Shown here piece after piece: positions 7,207 to 17,089 of a DNA stretch of 64,000 nucleotides; the stretch's first letter is position 1, and each line of letters opens with the position of its first letter. The stretch is from an uncultured Clostridia bacterium. Lineage in GTDB: Bacteria > Bacillota > Clostridia > TANB77 > CAG-508. The stretch is from positions 138,710-202,709 of the forward strand of contig CAKOYU010000001.1 in the NCBI GenBank assembly GCA_934130975.1, given 5' to 3'. The notes beneath the pieces are model-generated. The model had not been told where the DNA came from and did no database searches. It worked only from the letters and a program-made list of their open reading frames with translations. A program made the translations under genes and the position numbers.

Positions 7207-9252
7207 ATGAACTATAAAGTAGAAGGAGCAATAAGAAAAAATAAGAAATATTTTATACTATTCGGAATACTATGGCTATTTATAGCCATAGTATTAATTG
7301 TGCCATTAGTTACAGCATATAATATACCAGCTCCAGAAGGAAATACATTTGGACCGATGGAAGTGTTTGTAAATGCAATGAAAAATCCATTTAAAGCATT
7401 AGCAACACTTGGTGAAAATGGATATATGGGAGCATATTTTAAAAGCTTAGTAGTATTTTCAATAATTTTTGCAATATTTTTTATAGTAGGAGTTGCAAGG
7501 TCAGCACCTAAAAATGAATATACAGATTTTGAACATGGTTCAAGTGATTGGAGCAAGAATGGAGAGCAATACACGGTATTAAGCAATAAAAAAGGTATAA
7601 TTTTAGCAGAAAATAACTATTTACCAGTTGATAAAAGAGGAAATGTCAATGTATTAGTAGTCGGAGGTTCAGGTTCAGGTAAATCTGCATCATATTCAAT
7701 ACCAAATGCATATCAATTATTGGGATCTTATGTATTTACAGATCCTAAAGGAGAATTATATGATAGAACAGCAGGATATTTAAAATCAAAAGGATATGAA
7801 ATTAAAGTATTAAATTTAGTAAGACCACAGTATAGTGATGGATATAATCCATTAATGCATATTTCATCAGAAATAGATGTAGATGTTATTGCAAATACGA
7901 TTGTAAAAGGACAAAAAACTGGAGATGGAGGTTCAGATCCATTCTGGGATGATTCTGCAGAAATGTTATTAAAAGCATTAATATATTATTTAATGGCAAC
8001 AAGACCAGAAGAAGAACAGAACTTAGCCAGTTGTGCAGAATTGGTAAGAGCTGCAAATGCAAAAGGTGGAAGCAATTTGCTTACGGAATTAATAAGTAAA
8101 CTTCCATATGATCATCCAGCAAGAATGAACTATAAATCAATTGAAATTGCACCAGAAAAAACATATAGTTCAATATTAAGTACATTACAATCAAAACTAG
8201 GAAAGTTTGATTCTAAAGAAATTGCAGAATTAACATCAACAGATACAATAAATTTTGAAGATATAGGAAATAAAAAAACAGCAGTGTATGTAATTTCTTC
8301 TGATACACATACAGCATATGACTTTTTATTGACAATATTCTTCTCACAAATGATACAACAATTATATAATTATGCAGATGATAATGGAGGAGCTTTAAAA
8401 GTTCCAACATACTTTATATTAGATGAGTTTGCTAATATTGGTAAGATTCCTGATTTTGATAAAAAAATATCAACATCAAGAAGTAGAAAAATTTCATTTA
8501 GTGTAATATTACAGAACTTAGATCAATTAGAAGCAGTATATGAAAAATCATATGAAACAATAATTGGTAACTGTGATACACATGTATTTTTAGGAAGTAA
8601 CTCATATAAAACAGTTGAATATTTTTCAAAAGCATTAGGAGAAAAAACTATTGAAAGAGATAGTATTTCTATAAATAGAGACAGACAATATTTTAAAACT
8701 GGTCAAAGTACATCAGACCAGGTAATGGCTAGAGCCCTAATGACACCAGATGAATTGAGAAGAATGGATAATGATTTATGTATAATTTTTGAAAAGGGTA
8801 TTAAGCCAGTAAAGGCAAATAAATATTATTATTTTAAACATAAAAAAGTTGCTGATACTATGAGGAGATTAGAGATAAGTCATAATGATATTGGTGAAAT
8901 ACAGAGAGGAAACTGGAGAAAGTTTAATCCATATAATCCTTGGGTAGAAGATAAAACAGAAAAAGAAGCTGAAAATTTAAAAGTAGAATCTTTAGATGAT
9001 TTGTTTGATGATGAACCTAAAAAATCTGAAGATAAAAAGGAAAAGCTAGAAGTAACTATACCAACTGGTAATAAATCAGATGAGAAAAAAGATACTGCAA
9101 TAGGTTCTCTTGATGATATGTTTGCTGATGATATCGTTCAAGACAAACCAACAAACGAGAGTGTTCAAGAGCAGGATGATGAGGATACTTATGATCTACA
9201 AAAAGAGCTTGAGGCTAAGTTTGATGAGTTGTTTGGGCCTATGGAGGATTAA
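7207..9252 (+). CDS. VirD4/TraG-type type IV coupling ATPase
   Basis: A 681-residue membrane ATPase. Two N-terminal membrane segments (about residues 15-37 and 80-97) enclose an external loop. Walker A is GGSGSGKS at 153-160, followed by FTDPKGELYD, typical of TraG/VirD4; Walker B is FILDEFANIGKIPDFD near residue 405. In conjugation these hexameric pumps pass relaxase-bound DNA to the type IV channel. The C-terminal 120 residues are acidic and contain SLDDLFDD and SLDDMFAD repeats and a final ELEAKFDELFGP. No relaxase, VirB4 or other transfer gene is visible, and the flanks are chromosomal housekeeping genes, so this is either a domesticated pump or an isolated remnant. The intact frame and strong promoter favour function. 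Confidence 0.9.
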   Translation: MNYKVEGAIRKNKKYFILFGILWLFIAIVLIVPLVTAYNIPAPEGNTFGPMEVFVNAMKNPFKALATLGENGYMGAYFKSLVVFSIIFAIFFIVGVARSAPKNEYTDFEHGSSDWSKNGEQYTVLSNKKGIILAENNYLPVDKRGNVNVLVVGGSGSGKSASYSIPNAYQLLGSYVFTDPKGELYDRTAGYLKSKGYEIKVLNLVRPQYSDGYNPLMHISSEIDVDVIANTIVKGQKTGDGGSDPFWDDSAEMLLKALIYYLMATRPEEEQNLASCAELVRAANAKGGSNLLTELISKLPYDHPARMNYKSIEIAPEKTYSSILSTLQSKLGKFDSKEIAELTSTDTINFEDIGNKKTAVYVISSDTHTAYDFLLTIFFSQMIQQLYNYADDNGGALKVPTYFILDEFANIGKIPDFDKKISTSRSRKISFSVILQNLDQLEAVYEKSYETIIGNCDTHVFLGSNSYKTVEYFSKALGEKTIERDSISINRDRQYFKTGQSTSDQVMARALMTPDELRRMDNDLCIIFEKGIKPVKANKYYYFKHKKVADTMRRLEISHNDIGEIQRGNWRKFNPYNPWVEDKTEKEAENLKVESLDDLFDDEPKKSEDKKEKLEVTIPTGNKSDEKKDTAIGSLDDMFADDIVQDKPTNESVQEQDDEDTYDLQKELEAKFDELFGPMED

Positions 9253-9276
9253 ATAGATTAATATAAAATAATTAGT

Positions 9277-9310
9277 AAAGTGCATATAATATGTTATATG
9301 TGCTTTTTTA
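9277..9310 (+). terminator. Terminator of the coupling-protein operon
   Basis: AAAGTGCATATAA pairs with TTATATGTGCTTT (two wobble pairs), followed by a T-rich tract. Confidence 0.7.
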
Positions 9311-9378
9311 TTTCTCAATAACTTTTTAAATAAAGAAAATGTTAGAATTATAAAACCGAAAAAATATTCGTAAAACTA

Positions 9379-9407
9379 TTGCTAAAAAATTGAAAATAAT
9401 ATAAAAT
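9379..9407 (+). promoter_or_regulatory. Sigma-A promoter of the YhaO/YhaN-like pair
   Basis: TTGCTA, 17 bases, TAAAAT, 37 bases before the preferred start at 9444. Confidence 0.5.
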
Positions 9408-9443
9408 AGTATAGCAAGAAAAAAGAAAGGAATGAAATTAAAT

Positions 9444-10514
9444 ATGAAATTTGTACATATAGCAGATATGCATTTTGATTCTCCATTTACAACATTATCA
9501 GATAAAGGTAATTTAGGAGAACAAAGAAGATTAGAGCAAAGAAAAATATTCAAAAAAGTAATAGAATATATAAAAGAAAATAAAATAGAATATTTATTTA
9601 TTTCAGGTGATTTATATGAACATAATTATATAAGAAAATCAACAATAGAATATATAAATAATTTATTTAAAGAAATAGAAAATACAAAAATATTTATATC
9701 TCCAGGAAATCATGATCCAATATTAAAAAAATCATATTATAATAATTTTATATGGAATAAAAATGTACATATATTTAATTCAGAAATTAAAAAAATATCA
9801 ACAGAAGAAGCGGATATATACGGATTTGGTTTTGATGATTTTTATTGTACAAATTCAGGAATAGAAAATTTAAATATAGAAAATCCAGAAAAATTAAATA
9901 TATTAATAATACATGGAACACTAAATGGAGCAAATGTAGAAGAAATGCAATATAATTCTATGAGTTCTACAATGCTTGAAAGTAAAGGATTTGATTATGT
10001 AGCATTAGGGCATATTCATAAAAATAATTTTATTTCAAATGGAAAAATAATATATCCAGGTTCAACAATATCATTAGGATTTGATGAATTAGGTGAACAT
10101 GGAATGGTAGTTGGAGAAATTACTAAAAATGAAAATAAATTAGAATTTATTAAATTAGATGAAACTGAATATGTAGAAATAGAAATAAATTGTACAGAAA
10201 TAAATTCAATTGAAGAATTAATTGAAAAAATAAATGAAATAAAAATAGAAGAAAATAAATTATATAAAATAATATTAAATGGAAAAAGAAATTTTGAAAT
10301 AAATATATATAATTTATATAAATATGAATTAAATGAAAAAATAATAAAAATAAAAAATAAAACAAAACCAAATTATAATATTGAAGAAATTGCAAAGGAA
10401 AATTCTTTAAGAGGATTATTTGCAAAAGAAATATTAGAAGAAATAAAAAAAGAAAATTATAATAATGAAATTATAGAAAATGCATTAGAAATTGGAATGG
10501 AAATATTAGAATAA
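9444..10514 (+). CDS. YhaO/SbcD-like metallophosphoesterase nuclease
   Basis: The protein opens with KFVHIADMHFDSPF and continues with SGDLYE, SPGNHDP, IIHGT and LGHIHK, the ordered metal-binding motifs of Mre11/SbcD-type calcineurin-like nucleases. I chose the ATG at 9444 because family members begin MKFVHIAD; an ATG at 9432 is only a base or two from its ribosome binding site. About 356 residues, of which roughly the last 100 are AAA/AAT-rich and low in complexity. It is followed at once by an SbcC/YhaN-like ATPase, the usual partner, so the two probably form a DNA end-processing complex. Confidence 0.88.
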   Translation: MKFVHIADMHFDSPFTTLSDKGNLGEQRRLEQRKIFKKVIEYIKENKIEYLFISGDLYEHNYIRKSTIEYINNLFKEIENTKIFISPGNHDPILKKSYYNNFIWNKNVHIFNSEIKKISTEEADIYGFGFDDFYCTNSGIENLNIENPEKLNILIIHGTLNGANVEEMQYNSMSSTMLESKGFDYVALGHIHKNNFISNGKIIYPGSTISLGFDELGEHGMVVGEITKNENKLEFIKLDETEYVEIEINCTEINSIEELIEKINEIKIEENKLYKIILNGKRNFEINIYNLYKYELNEKIIKIKNKTKPNYNIEEIAKENSLRGLFAKEILEEIKKENYNNEIIENALEIGMEILE

Positions 10515-10556
10515 ATATTAAATTAATTTTTGATATTTAATTTAGGAGGTATTTAT

Positions 10557-12509
10557 TTGAAAATAAATAAAATAAAAATAAATTCATATGGAAAATTAAA
10601 AAATAAAGAAATAAATTTAGAAAATAATTTAAATATTATTTATGGAAAAAATGAAAGTGGAAAATCAACATTATTAAAATTTATTTTAAATATTTTTTAT
10701 GGTGCATCAAAAAATAAAAAAGGAAGAGATATTTCTGATTTTGAAAAATATAAGCCATGGAATTCAGAAGAATATTCTGGAAAATTATCATATGAATTAG
10801 ACAATAAAAATAAATATGAAATTTATAGAGAATTTAATAAAAAAAATCCAAATATATTTAATGAAAATGGAGAAGACATTTTAAAGAAATTTAATATAGA
10901 TAAAAATAAAGGAAGCGAATTCTTTTTTGAACAAACACAAATAAGTGAAGAGATGTTTTTAGCTACATCAGTAGCAATGCAACAAGAAGTGAAAATAGAA
11001 AAAAATACACAAAATATATTAATACAGAAAATCTCTAACCTCTTGGAAACAGGGGAGGACAAAATATCATATAAAAAAGCTGTAGAAAAATTAAATAGAA
11101 TGCAACTTGAAAAAATTGGAACTGAAAGAAGTAGAGAAAAACCAATAAATATTATTCAAAAAAATATTGAAACTGATGAAGAAAAAATAAATGAATTGAA
11201 AAAATATGAGAATTTGGAATATGAATTAGAAGAAGAAAAAAATAAAATAAAAAATAAAATAAATGAAAAAGAAATAAAAAATAATTTATTAAAAGAAATA
11301 AAAATAAAAAATGAAAAAAATAATTTAGAAAATGAAAAAATAAAAATAAAAGAAAATATTATTGAAGAAAATAAAAATAAAATAAATTTAATAAATAATA
11401 ATTTGGAAAAAATAAATAATAAAATATTAGAAGAAAAAAATAATTCAAAAAATATTAATGGGAAATATGAAAAAAATAAATTAAATAAAAAGTTAAATAT
11501 ATTTTTAATAATTATTATTTTAATAAATATTTTATGGATTTTATTTATTCCGAAAATAATAGAAAATAAAATAATTAAATATATTTTTCTTCTTACAGTA
11601 CCAACGTATTTGATTTTTTATATATTTTTAAAAAATAAATCAAATAAAAAAATAAAAATAATAGAAAATAATCAAAAAAATAATTTGGAAAAAATAAATA
11701 ATGAGAAAATAAATATAGAAAATAATAAAAAAATATATGAAGAAAATTTAAATCAATTATTAAATGAAATAAATAAAATAAAAACAGAAAATAATTTATT
11801 AAATAATTTAGAAGAAAATAAATTAATAAATAAATATGAAAAAAATATAAATAAAAATGAAATTAATTATTTATTAAAAACAGGAAATATAAATAATGAA
11901 ATTAATTTATTAGAATCAGAAATAAATAATTTAAAAATAGAAAATAACAGATTAGAATTACAAAAAGAAAATATAGAACCCCAATTGGAAAATTTATCCA
12001 GTTTAGAAGAAGAACTATATTCTTTAAAAGAACAGTATGAAGAATTACAAAAAAATAATGAAAGTATTGAACTTGTAAAAACATTATTGGCAAGAGCGTA
12101 TGATAATATGAAAAACAGCGTCAGCCCAGTGTTTACACAGAAGTTGTCTAATAGTATAGCAACTATCACAAAAGGAAAATACTGTAAGTTGAATTTTAAT
12201 GATGAACAAGGTTTAATAGTAGAATTAGAAAATGGAAATTATATTCCTGCAGAAAGATTAAGCACAGGAACAATAGATCAATTATATTTATCATTAAGAC
12301 TTGCAATGTTAGATGAAATATCAAATGAAAAAGTGCCAATAATTTTGGATGAGTCTTTTGCTTATTATGATGATGAAAGATTAAAAAATATATTAAATTA
12401 TTTAGTTAATGAATTTAATGATAGACAAATAATAATATTTACTTGTAGTCATAGAGAAAAAGATATATTAAATAAAGAAAATATTAATTATAATTTTGTT
12501 GAAATATAA
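10557..12509 (+). CDS. YhaN/SbcC-like coiled-coil ATPase with internal membrane hairpin
   Basis: The start is the TTG at 10557 (MKINKIKINSYGKLKN), 7 bases after AGGAGG. Residues 1-60 carry Walker A YGKNESGKST; the C-terminus carries the ABC-type signature region (RLSTGTIDQLYLSLRLA) and Walker B VPIILDESFAYYDD, the split ATPase of SMC/SbcC proteins. Between lie long coiled coils of almost only E, K, N, I and L. In the middle are two adjacent membrane segments (about residues 315-365), so the coil may be tethered to the membrane, as described for YhaN-like proteins. It is operonic with the nuclease gene. Coding sequence here is extremely AT-rich, close to 80 percent or more by eye. Confidence 0.82.
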   Translation: MKINKIKINSYGKLKNKEINLENNLNIIYGKNESGKSTLLKFILNIFYGASKNKKGRDISDFEKYKPWNSEEYSGKLSYELDNKNKYEIYREFNKKNPNIFNENGEDILKKFNIDKNKGSEFFFEQTQISEEMFLATSVAMQQEVKIEKNTQNILIQKISNLLETGEDKISYKKAVEKLNRMQLEKIGTERSREKPINIIQKNIETDEEKINELKKYENLEYELEEEKNKIKNKINEKEIKNNLLKEIKIKNEKNNLENEKIKIKENIIEENKNKINLINNNLEKINNKILEEKNNSKNINGKYEKNKLNKKLNIFLIIIILINILWILFIPKIIENKIIKYIFLLTVPTYLIFYIFLKNKSNKKIKIIENNQKNNLEKINNEKINIENNKKIYEENLNQLLNEINKIKTENNLLNNLEENKLINKYEKNINKNEINYLLKTGNINNEINLLESEINNLKIENNRLELQKENIEPQLENLSSLEEELYSLKEQYEELQKNNESIELVKTLLARAYDNMKNSVSPVFTQKLSNSIATITKGKYCKLNFNDEQGLIVELENGNYIPAERLSTGTIDQLYLSLRLAMLDEISNEKVPIILDESFAYYDDERLKNILNYLVNEFNDRQIIIFTCSHREKDILNKENINYNFVEI

Positions 12510-12517
12510 GCATACCC

Positions 12518-12546
12518 TTGAAAAAAATACTAATATATAGTATAAT
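12518..12546 (+). promoter_or_regulatory. Sigma-A promoter of prfA
   Basis: TTGAAA, 17 bases, TATAAT, 33 bases before the ATG. Confidence 0.75.
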
Positions 12547-12578
12547 ATAAAACGAATTTAGAGAAAAGGAGAATAATT

Positions 12579-13640
12579 ATGTTTGACAAATTAGAAGCAG
12601 TAGAAGCAAGATATGAAGAATTGACAAAATTGATAAGTGATCCAGAAGTGATTGCAAATCAAACTGAATGGCAAAAATTAATAAAAGAACATAGTTCAAT
12701 AGAAGAAATAGTACAAAAATATAGGGAATATAAAAAAGAAAAGCAAAGAATGGAAGATGCTAAAGAAATGATGGAAGATAAAGAATTAAAAGAATTAGCA
12801 GAAGCAGACTATTATGAAGCTAAAGAAAATATTCCACATATTGAAGACGAATTAAAAACATTGTTAATACCAAAAGATCCAAATGATGATAAAAACATTA
12901 TTTGCGAAATTCGTGGTGGTGCTGGAGGAGATGAAGCAGCACTATTTGCAGGAACATTATTTAGAATGTATTCAATGTATGCAGAAAGAAAACACTGGAA
13001 AATAGATATATTAAATGAAAACGAAACAGAATTAGGTGGATATAAAGAAATATCATTTATGATTACAGGAAAAGGTGCATACAGTAGATTAAAATTCGAA
13101 AGTGGTGTACATAGAGTACAAAGAGTTCCAGATACAGAAAGTAGTGGAAGAATACATACATCAACAGCAACAGTTGCAGTTTTACCAGTTGTAGAAGATG
13201 TAGAAATTGATATAAATCCAGCAGATATAAAAATGGAAGTGTTTAGAGCATCAGGAGCAGGAGGACAACATGTTAATAAAACATCATCAGCCGTAAGACT
13301 TATACATGAGCCAACAGGAATAGTTGCTGAATGTCAAACAGAACGTTCACAATTACAGAATAGAGAATATGCTATGAAAATGCTTAGATCAAAGTTATAT
13401 AATATAGAAAAAGAAAAACAAGATTCAGAAATAGCAAATGCAAGGAAAGTACAAGTCGGTAGTGGTGATAGAAGTGAAAAAATACGTACTTATAATTATC
13501 CACAAGGACGTATAACTGATCATAGAATTGGAATGAGTATATTCCAAATGGAGAATTTCTTAAATGGAGATTTAGATGAAATGATTGATAATTTAATTGC
13601 GGCAGATAGAGCTGAAAGATTAAAGGGAGAAGAAGAATAA
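12579..13640 (+). CDS. prfA: Peptide chain release factor 1
   Basis: RF1 recognises UAA and UAG in the ribosomal A site and triggers hydrolysis of peptidyl-tRNA. The 353 residues are full length. The GGQ motif lies near residues 228-230 ([19 protein letters not shown], shown in part), and the codon-recognition region reads [14 protein letters not shown], the PxT type that separates RF1 from RF2 (SPF). The start follows AAAGGAGAATAATT. In many Firmicutes prfA is next to prmC; here it stands alone between the YhaN-like gene and pcrA, with its own promoter and terminator. Confidence 0.95.
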   Translation: MFDKLEAVEARYEELTKLISDPEVIANQTEWQKLIKEHSSIEEIVQKYREYKKEKQRMEDAKEMMEDKELKELAEADYYEAKENIPHIEDELKTLLIPKDPNDDKNIICEIRGGAGGDEAALFAGTLFRMYSMYAERKHWKIDILNENETELGGYKEISFMITGKGAYSRLKFESGVHRVQRVPDTESSGRIHTSTATVAVLPVVEDVEIDINPADIKMEVFRASGAGGQHVNKTSSAVRLIHEPTGIVAECQTERSQLQNREYAMKMLRSKLYNIEKEKQDSEIANARKVQVGSGDRSEKIRTYNYPQGRITDHRIGMSIFQMENFLNGDLDEMIDNLIAADRAERLKGEEE

Positions 13641-13642
13641 TT

Positions 13643-13697
13643 AAAATATACTTTGTATTTTTTGGATAAAATGCAAAGTATATTTTGCATTTTTTGG
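13643..13697 (+). terminator. Terminator of prfA
   Basis: A perfect 13-bp inverted repeat (AAAATATACTTTG and its complement at 13674-13686) is followed by a T-run. A second palindrome, AAAGTATACTTT, lies about 20 bases further on. Confidence 0.7.
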
Positions 13698-13733
13698 CGA
13701 AAAATATAAAGTATACTTTTTATTAAAAACCTA

Positions 13734-13762
13734 TTGCAAAAATTAAAAAAATGTAGTAGAAT
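13734..13762 (+). promoter_or_regulatory. Sigma-A promoter of pcrA
   Basis: TTGCAA, 17 bases, TAGAAT, 36 bases before the ATG. Confidence 0.65.
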
Positions 13763-13797
13763 ACAAACAAATATTTGAAAAAAGAAAGAGAGGAAAA

Positions 13798-16113
13798 ATG
13801 GAAGAAATACTAAAAGGATTAAATGATAAACAATACGAAGCAGTAGTAAATACAGAAGGACCATGTCTAGTAATTGCTGGTGCAGGAAGTGGGAAAACAA
13901 AAGTATTAACACATAAAATTGCATATTTAATGGGAGAAAAAAAGATACTACCATGGAATATTTTAGCAATAACATTTACTAATAAAGCAGCAAAAGAAAT
14001 GAAAGAAAGAATTGAATTATTAGTTGGTGATGCAGCAAAAGATATGTGGATAGGAACATTCCATTCAATATGTGTAAGAATATTAAGAAAGTTTATAGAT
14101 AGAATTGGTTTTGATTCATCATTTATAATATTTGATACATCAGATCAAAAAACAATGGTAAAACAAATATTAAAAGATTTACAAATGGATGACAAAATGT
14201 TTACTGATAGATCTGTAATGTCAGAAATAAGTAATGCTAAAAATGAAATGTTAGAACCAGATGCTTATGCAGTAAAGGCTCAAGGAGATTTTAGAAAAGC
14301 CAAGATAGCAGAAGTATATGAAAGATATCAAAAAAGATTAAAAGAAAATAATGCAATAGATTTTGATGATATAATCAATTATACAATAAAAATACTTATG
14401 GAAAATCCAGATGTATTGGAATATTATTCAAATAAATTCCAATATGTTTTAGTAGATGAGTACCAGGATACAAATAAATCTCAATTTACATTAGTAACAT
14501 TATTAGCATCAAAACATGGAAATATTACAGCAGTTGGTGATAATGACCAAGGTATATATAGCTTTAGAGGAGCTGATATTTCTAACATATTAAATTTTGA
14601 AAAAGACTTTCCGGGAACAAAAATAATAAAACTAGAGCAAAATTACAGATGTACAGGTAATATTTTAAAAGTTGCAAATGCAGTAATAAAAAATAATGAA
14701 GTAAAATATGACAAAAAATTATGGACAGAAAATGATGTTGGAAATTTACCAAAAGTGTTTTCTGCTGATAATGAATATGATGAAGGTAGATATATTGCAG
14801 AACAAATAGGACATCTTATAAGAGAAGAAAAATATAAATATTCAGATTTTGCAGTATTATATAGAATGAATACACAATCCAGAGCAATAGAGGAAATACT
14901 AAGAAGAGAGGATATTCCATATAAGATAGTTGGTGGATTAAAGTTCTATGAAAGAAAAGAAATAAAAGATACAATTTCATATTTAAGATTAATACAAAAT
15001 CATGCTGATAATTTAAGCTTAAATAGAGTAATAAATGAACCTAAAAGAGGAATTGGAAAAACTAGTTTAGACAAAATTGCACAAATAGCAGAACAAAATA
15101 ATATATCAATGTATGAAGTTATCAAAAACGCTGATGTTTATGGACTAAATAGAGTATTCTTAAATTCTAGAGAATTCATAGATTGCATAGAAAATATATC
15201 AGCAAAAAAAGATGATTATACAATTTCTGAATTAATTCAAAAAATATTAAAAGATTCAGGATACACAAAAGCATTAGAAAATGAAAATACAATAGAAGCT
15301 GAAAATAGAATTGCGAACTTAGAGGAATTCTTAAATGTTGCAGTAGAATTTGAAGAAGAGTCTGCTGATAGTGGATTAAGTGATTTCTTAGAAGGAATAA
15401 CATTATCAAGTGATTTAGATAATGTAGAAGAAACTGATGAATCAGTAACATTAATGACATTACATAGTGCAAAAGGATTAGAATTTCAAGTAGTATTTTT
15501 AGTTGGAATGGAAGAAGGAATCTTCCCAGGATATAAATCAATTGGTGAGCAAAAAGAATTAGAAGAAGAAAGACGTTTATGTTATGTTGGTGTAACAAGA
15601 GCAAAAGAGAATTTATTTTTAACAAATAGCAAACAACGTACAACATTTGGATCAACAACACACAATCCACCATCAAGATTTTTACAAGAAATTCCAAAAG
15701 ACTTATTAGATGGATATGATGATGCAATTTCAACAATGCCTAAGAAGAATGATATATTTGGTGATAGCAATTATACTTGGAGCTATGGAAGTAAAAATAA
15801 TGGAAATATTAAAACATATAAAGCTACAGAACCACAATATGCAACAGTAGCTGCTGGAATTGGTAAGAAAAATGACGGCTTTGCATTTAGAACAGCCGAA
15901 AGCTTCTTGAATAATATAGGTAAAAAATCAACAAATAATAATATTGATTTTTCATCATATCAATCGGGCGCTAGGGTATATCATAAGAAATTTGGAGAAG
16001 GAACAATTAATTATGTTGAACCAGAAGGAGAAGATTTAAAAGTAGATATTAATTTTGATAAAGTTGGCCATAAACGTTTAATGGCAAAATATGCAAATTT
16101 AGAAATATTATAG
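13798..16113 (+). CDS. pcrA: ATP-dependent DNA helicase PcrA (UvrD/Rep superfamily 1A)
   Basis: A 3'-5' helicase for nucleotide excision repair, rolling-circle replication and removal of RecA or RNA polymerase from DNA. The 771 residues have all SF1A motifs: Q motif LNDKQYEAV, Walker A GAGSGKTK, motif Ia ITFTNKAAKEMKER, Walker B VDEYQDTN, motif III GDNDQGIYSFRGA, motif IV EQNYRC, motif V TLHSAKGLEF and motif VI YVGVTRAK. The C-terminal tail (about residues 700-771) holds the YHKKFGEGTI element found in PcrA, which binds RNA polymerase. The start follows AGAGAGGAAAA. There is no ligA or pcrB next to it. Confidence 0.95.
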   Translation: MEEILKGLNDKQYEAVVNTEGPCLVIAGAGSGKTKVLTHKIAYLMGEKKILPWNILAITFTNKAAKEMKERIELLVGDAAKDMWIGTFHSICVRILRKFIDRIGFDSSFIIFDTSDQKTMVKQILKDLQMDDKMFTDRSVMSEISNAKNEMLEPDAYAVKAQGDFRKAKIAEVYERYQKRLKENNAIDFDDIINYTIKILMENPDVLEYYSNKFQYVLVDEYQDTNKSQFTLVTLLASKHGNITAVGDNDQGIYSFRGADISNILNFEKDFPGTKIIKLEQNYRCTGNILKVANAVIKNNEVKYDKKLWTENDVGNLPKVFSADNEYDEGRYIAEQIGHLIREEKYKYSDFAVLYRMNTQSRAIEEILRREDIPYKIVGGLKFYERKEIKDTISYLRLIQNHADNLSLNRVINEPKRGIGKTSLDKIAQIAEQNNISMYEVIKNADVYGLNRVFLNSREFIDCIENISAKKDDYTISELIQKILKDSGYTKALENENTIEAENRIANLEEFLNVAVEFEEESADSGLSDFLEGITLSSDLDNVEETDESVTLMTLHSAKGLEFQVVFLVGMEEGIFPGYKSIGEQKELEEERRLCYVGVTRAKENLFLTNSKQRTTFGSTTHNPPSRFLQEIPKDLLDGYDDAISTMPKKNDIFGDSNYTWSYGSKNNGNIKTYKATEPQYATVAAGIGKKNDGFAFRTAESFLNNIGKKSTNNNIDFSSYQSGARVYHKKFGEGTINYVEPEGEDLKVDINFDKVGHKRLMAKYANLEIL

Positions 16114-16118
16114 AATTT

Positions 16119-16168
16119 GGGACGAGATATATTGATGAAAAATGTCGATATGTTTCGTTCTTTTTTAT
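16119..16168 (+). terminator. Imperfect terminator hairpin after pcrA
   Basis: GGACGAGATAT pairs imperfectly with ATATGTTTCGTTC and is followed by six T residues. Confidence 0.45.
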
Positions 16169-16187
16169 AACTTGATTATAAAACATT

Positions 16188-16227
16188 GCTTTCAACTTTT
16201 TATATGCAAAAAGCATGTTGAAAAAGC
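16188..16227 (+). other. Structured leader upstream of the Spo0A-like gene
   Basis: GCTTTCAAC pairs with GTTGAAAAAGC (two-base bulge) with an inner TTTTT/AAAAA stem. There is no T-run after it, so it is not an obvious terminator. It could be a leader structure or a protein-binding site. Confidence 0.35.
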
Positions 16228-16300
16228 ATATTGCTGAATATACTATTTGAAAAATATTTGTGATATTATTAAAACTATAGATGAGAAAGGAGATAATAGT

Positions 16301-17089
16301 ATGGAAACTAAGCCTATGAAAATTTTAATTATAGAAGATGATATTAATGATTGTAATAATTTTGTTGAATGTGTAAAAAAGAGAAAAGACATAGAAATAG
16401 TTGCAATAACAGATTCAGATATTGACGGACTAAGATATGTAAAAACAAAAAGTCCAGAAGGAATTGTACTAGATTTAGAGTTAAATAATAGTGTAACAGG
16501 AAATACTGATTCTTTAGGTTTCTTATCTGAATTGAAAAGATTAAAGTTAAATTATCAACCAATTGTAATAGTAACAACTCATGTTAATTCAAAAAGAACA
16601 TATCAAATATTACATAGAGAAGGAGTTGATTTAATTTTATATAAAGATCATCCAACTTACTCAAGTAATCTTGTTTTAAATCATTTTCTTAGTTTAAGAG
16701 AAATACCGATTGAAATGTCTGCAAAGTCTATAGAGGATATTATGATGGATGAAAGAAATAAGATTTCTACTTGTATATCTCGTGAACTAGAACTTGTGGG
16801 TGTTACTTCAAATTTGAAAGGTAGAAAATATATTCATGATGCTATATTGTATTTGATAGAAAATGATGAATCTGATATAAATGTTATAAAATATTTATCA
16901 GATTTATACAAAAAACCTTCTTCAACAATTGCAAATGGAATACAAAATGCTATTTTTCATGCATGGAGAGCTTCTGCAATAGAGGATTTAACAAGATATT
17001 ATACTGCAAGGGTAAATTATGAAACTGGAATACCTACTACTATGGAGTTTTTATATTATTACAGAGATAAAATTAAAAATATGATTTAA
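16301..17089 (+). CDS. Spo0A-family response regulator
   Basis: The start at 16301 (METKPMKILIIEDD) follows AAAGGAG by eight bases. Residues 6-130 are a receiver domain with acidic pocket EDD and likely phosphoacceptor Asp58 in GIVLDLEL. Residues about 155-262 match the Spo0A C-terminal DNA-binding fold (ELELVGVTSNLKGRKYIHDAI, quoted in part; GIQNAIFHAWRAS; PTTMEFLYYYRDK). Spo0A~P binds TGTCGAA boxes and starts sporulation. The usual upstream neighbour spoIVB is missing, and the linker and recognition helix diverge from typical Spo0A, so this may be a paralog with a different target. It has a clear terminator after it. Confidence 0.75.
   Translation: METKPMKILIIEDDINDCNNFVECVKKRKDIEIVAITDSDIDGLRYVKTKSPEGIVLDLELNNSVTGNTDSLGFLSELKRLKLNYQPIVIVTTHVNSKRTYQILHREGVDLILYKDHPTYSSNLVLNHFLSLREIPIEMSAKSIEDIMMDERNKISTCISRELELVGVTSNLKGRKYIHDAILYLIENDESDINVIKYLSDLYKKPSSTIANGIQNAIFHAWRASAIEDLTRYYTARVNYETGIPTTMEFLYYYRDKIKNMI

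Noticed and set aside
6360..9252. Complete integrative conjugative element
   Set aside because: Only a coupling protein is recognisable; relaxase, VirB4, integrase and ends are missing and the flanking genes are housekeeping.
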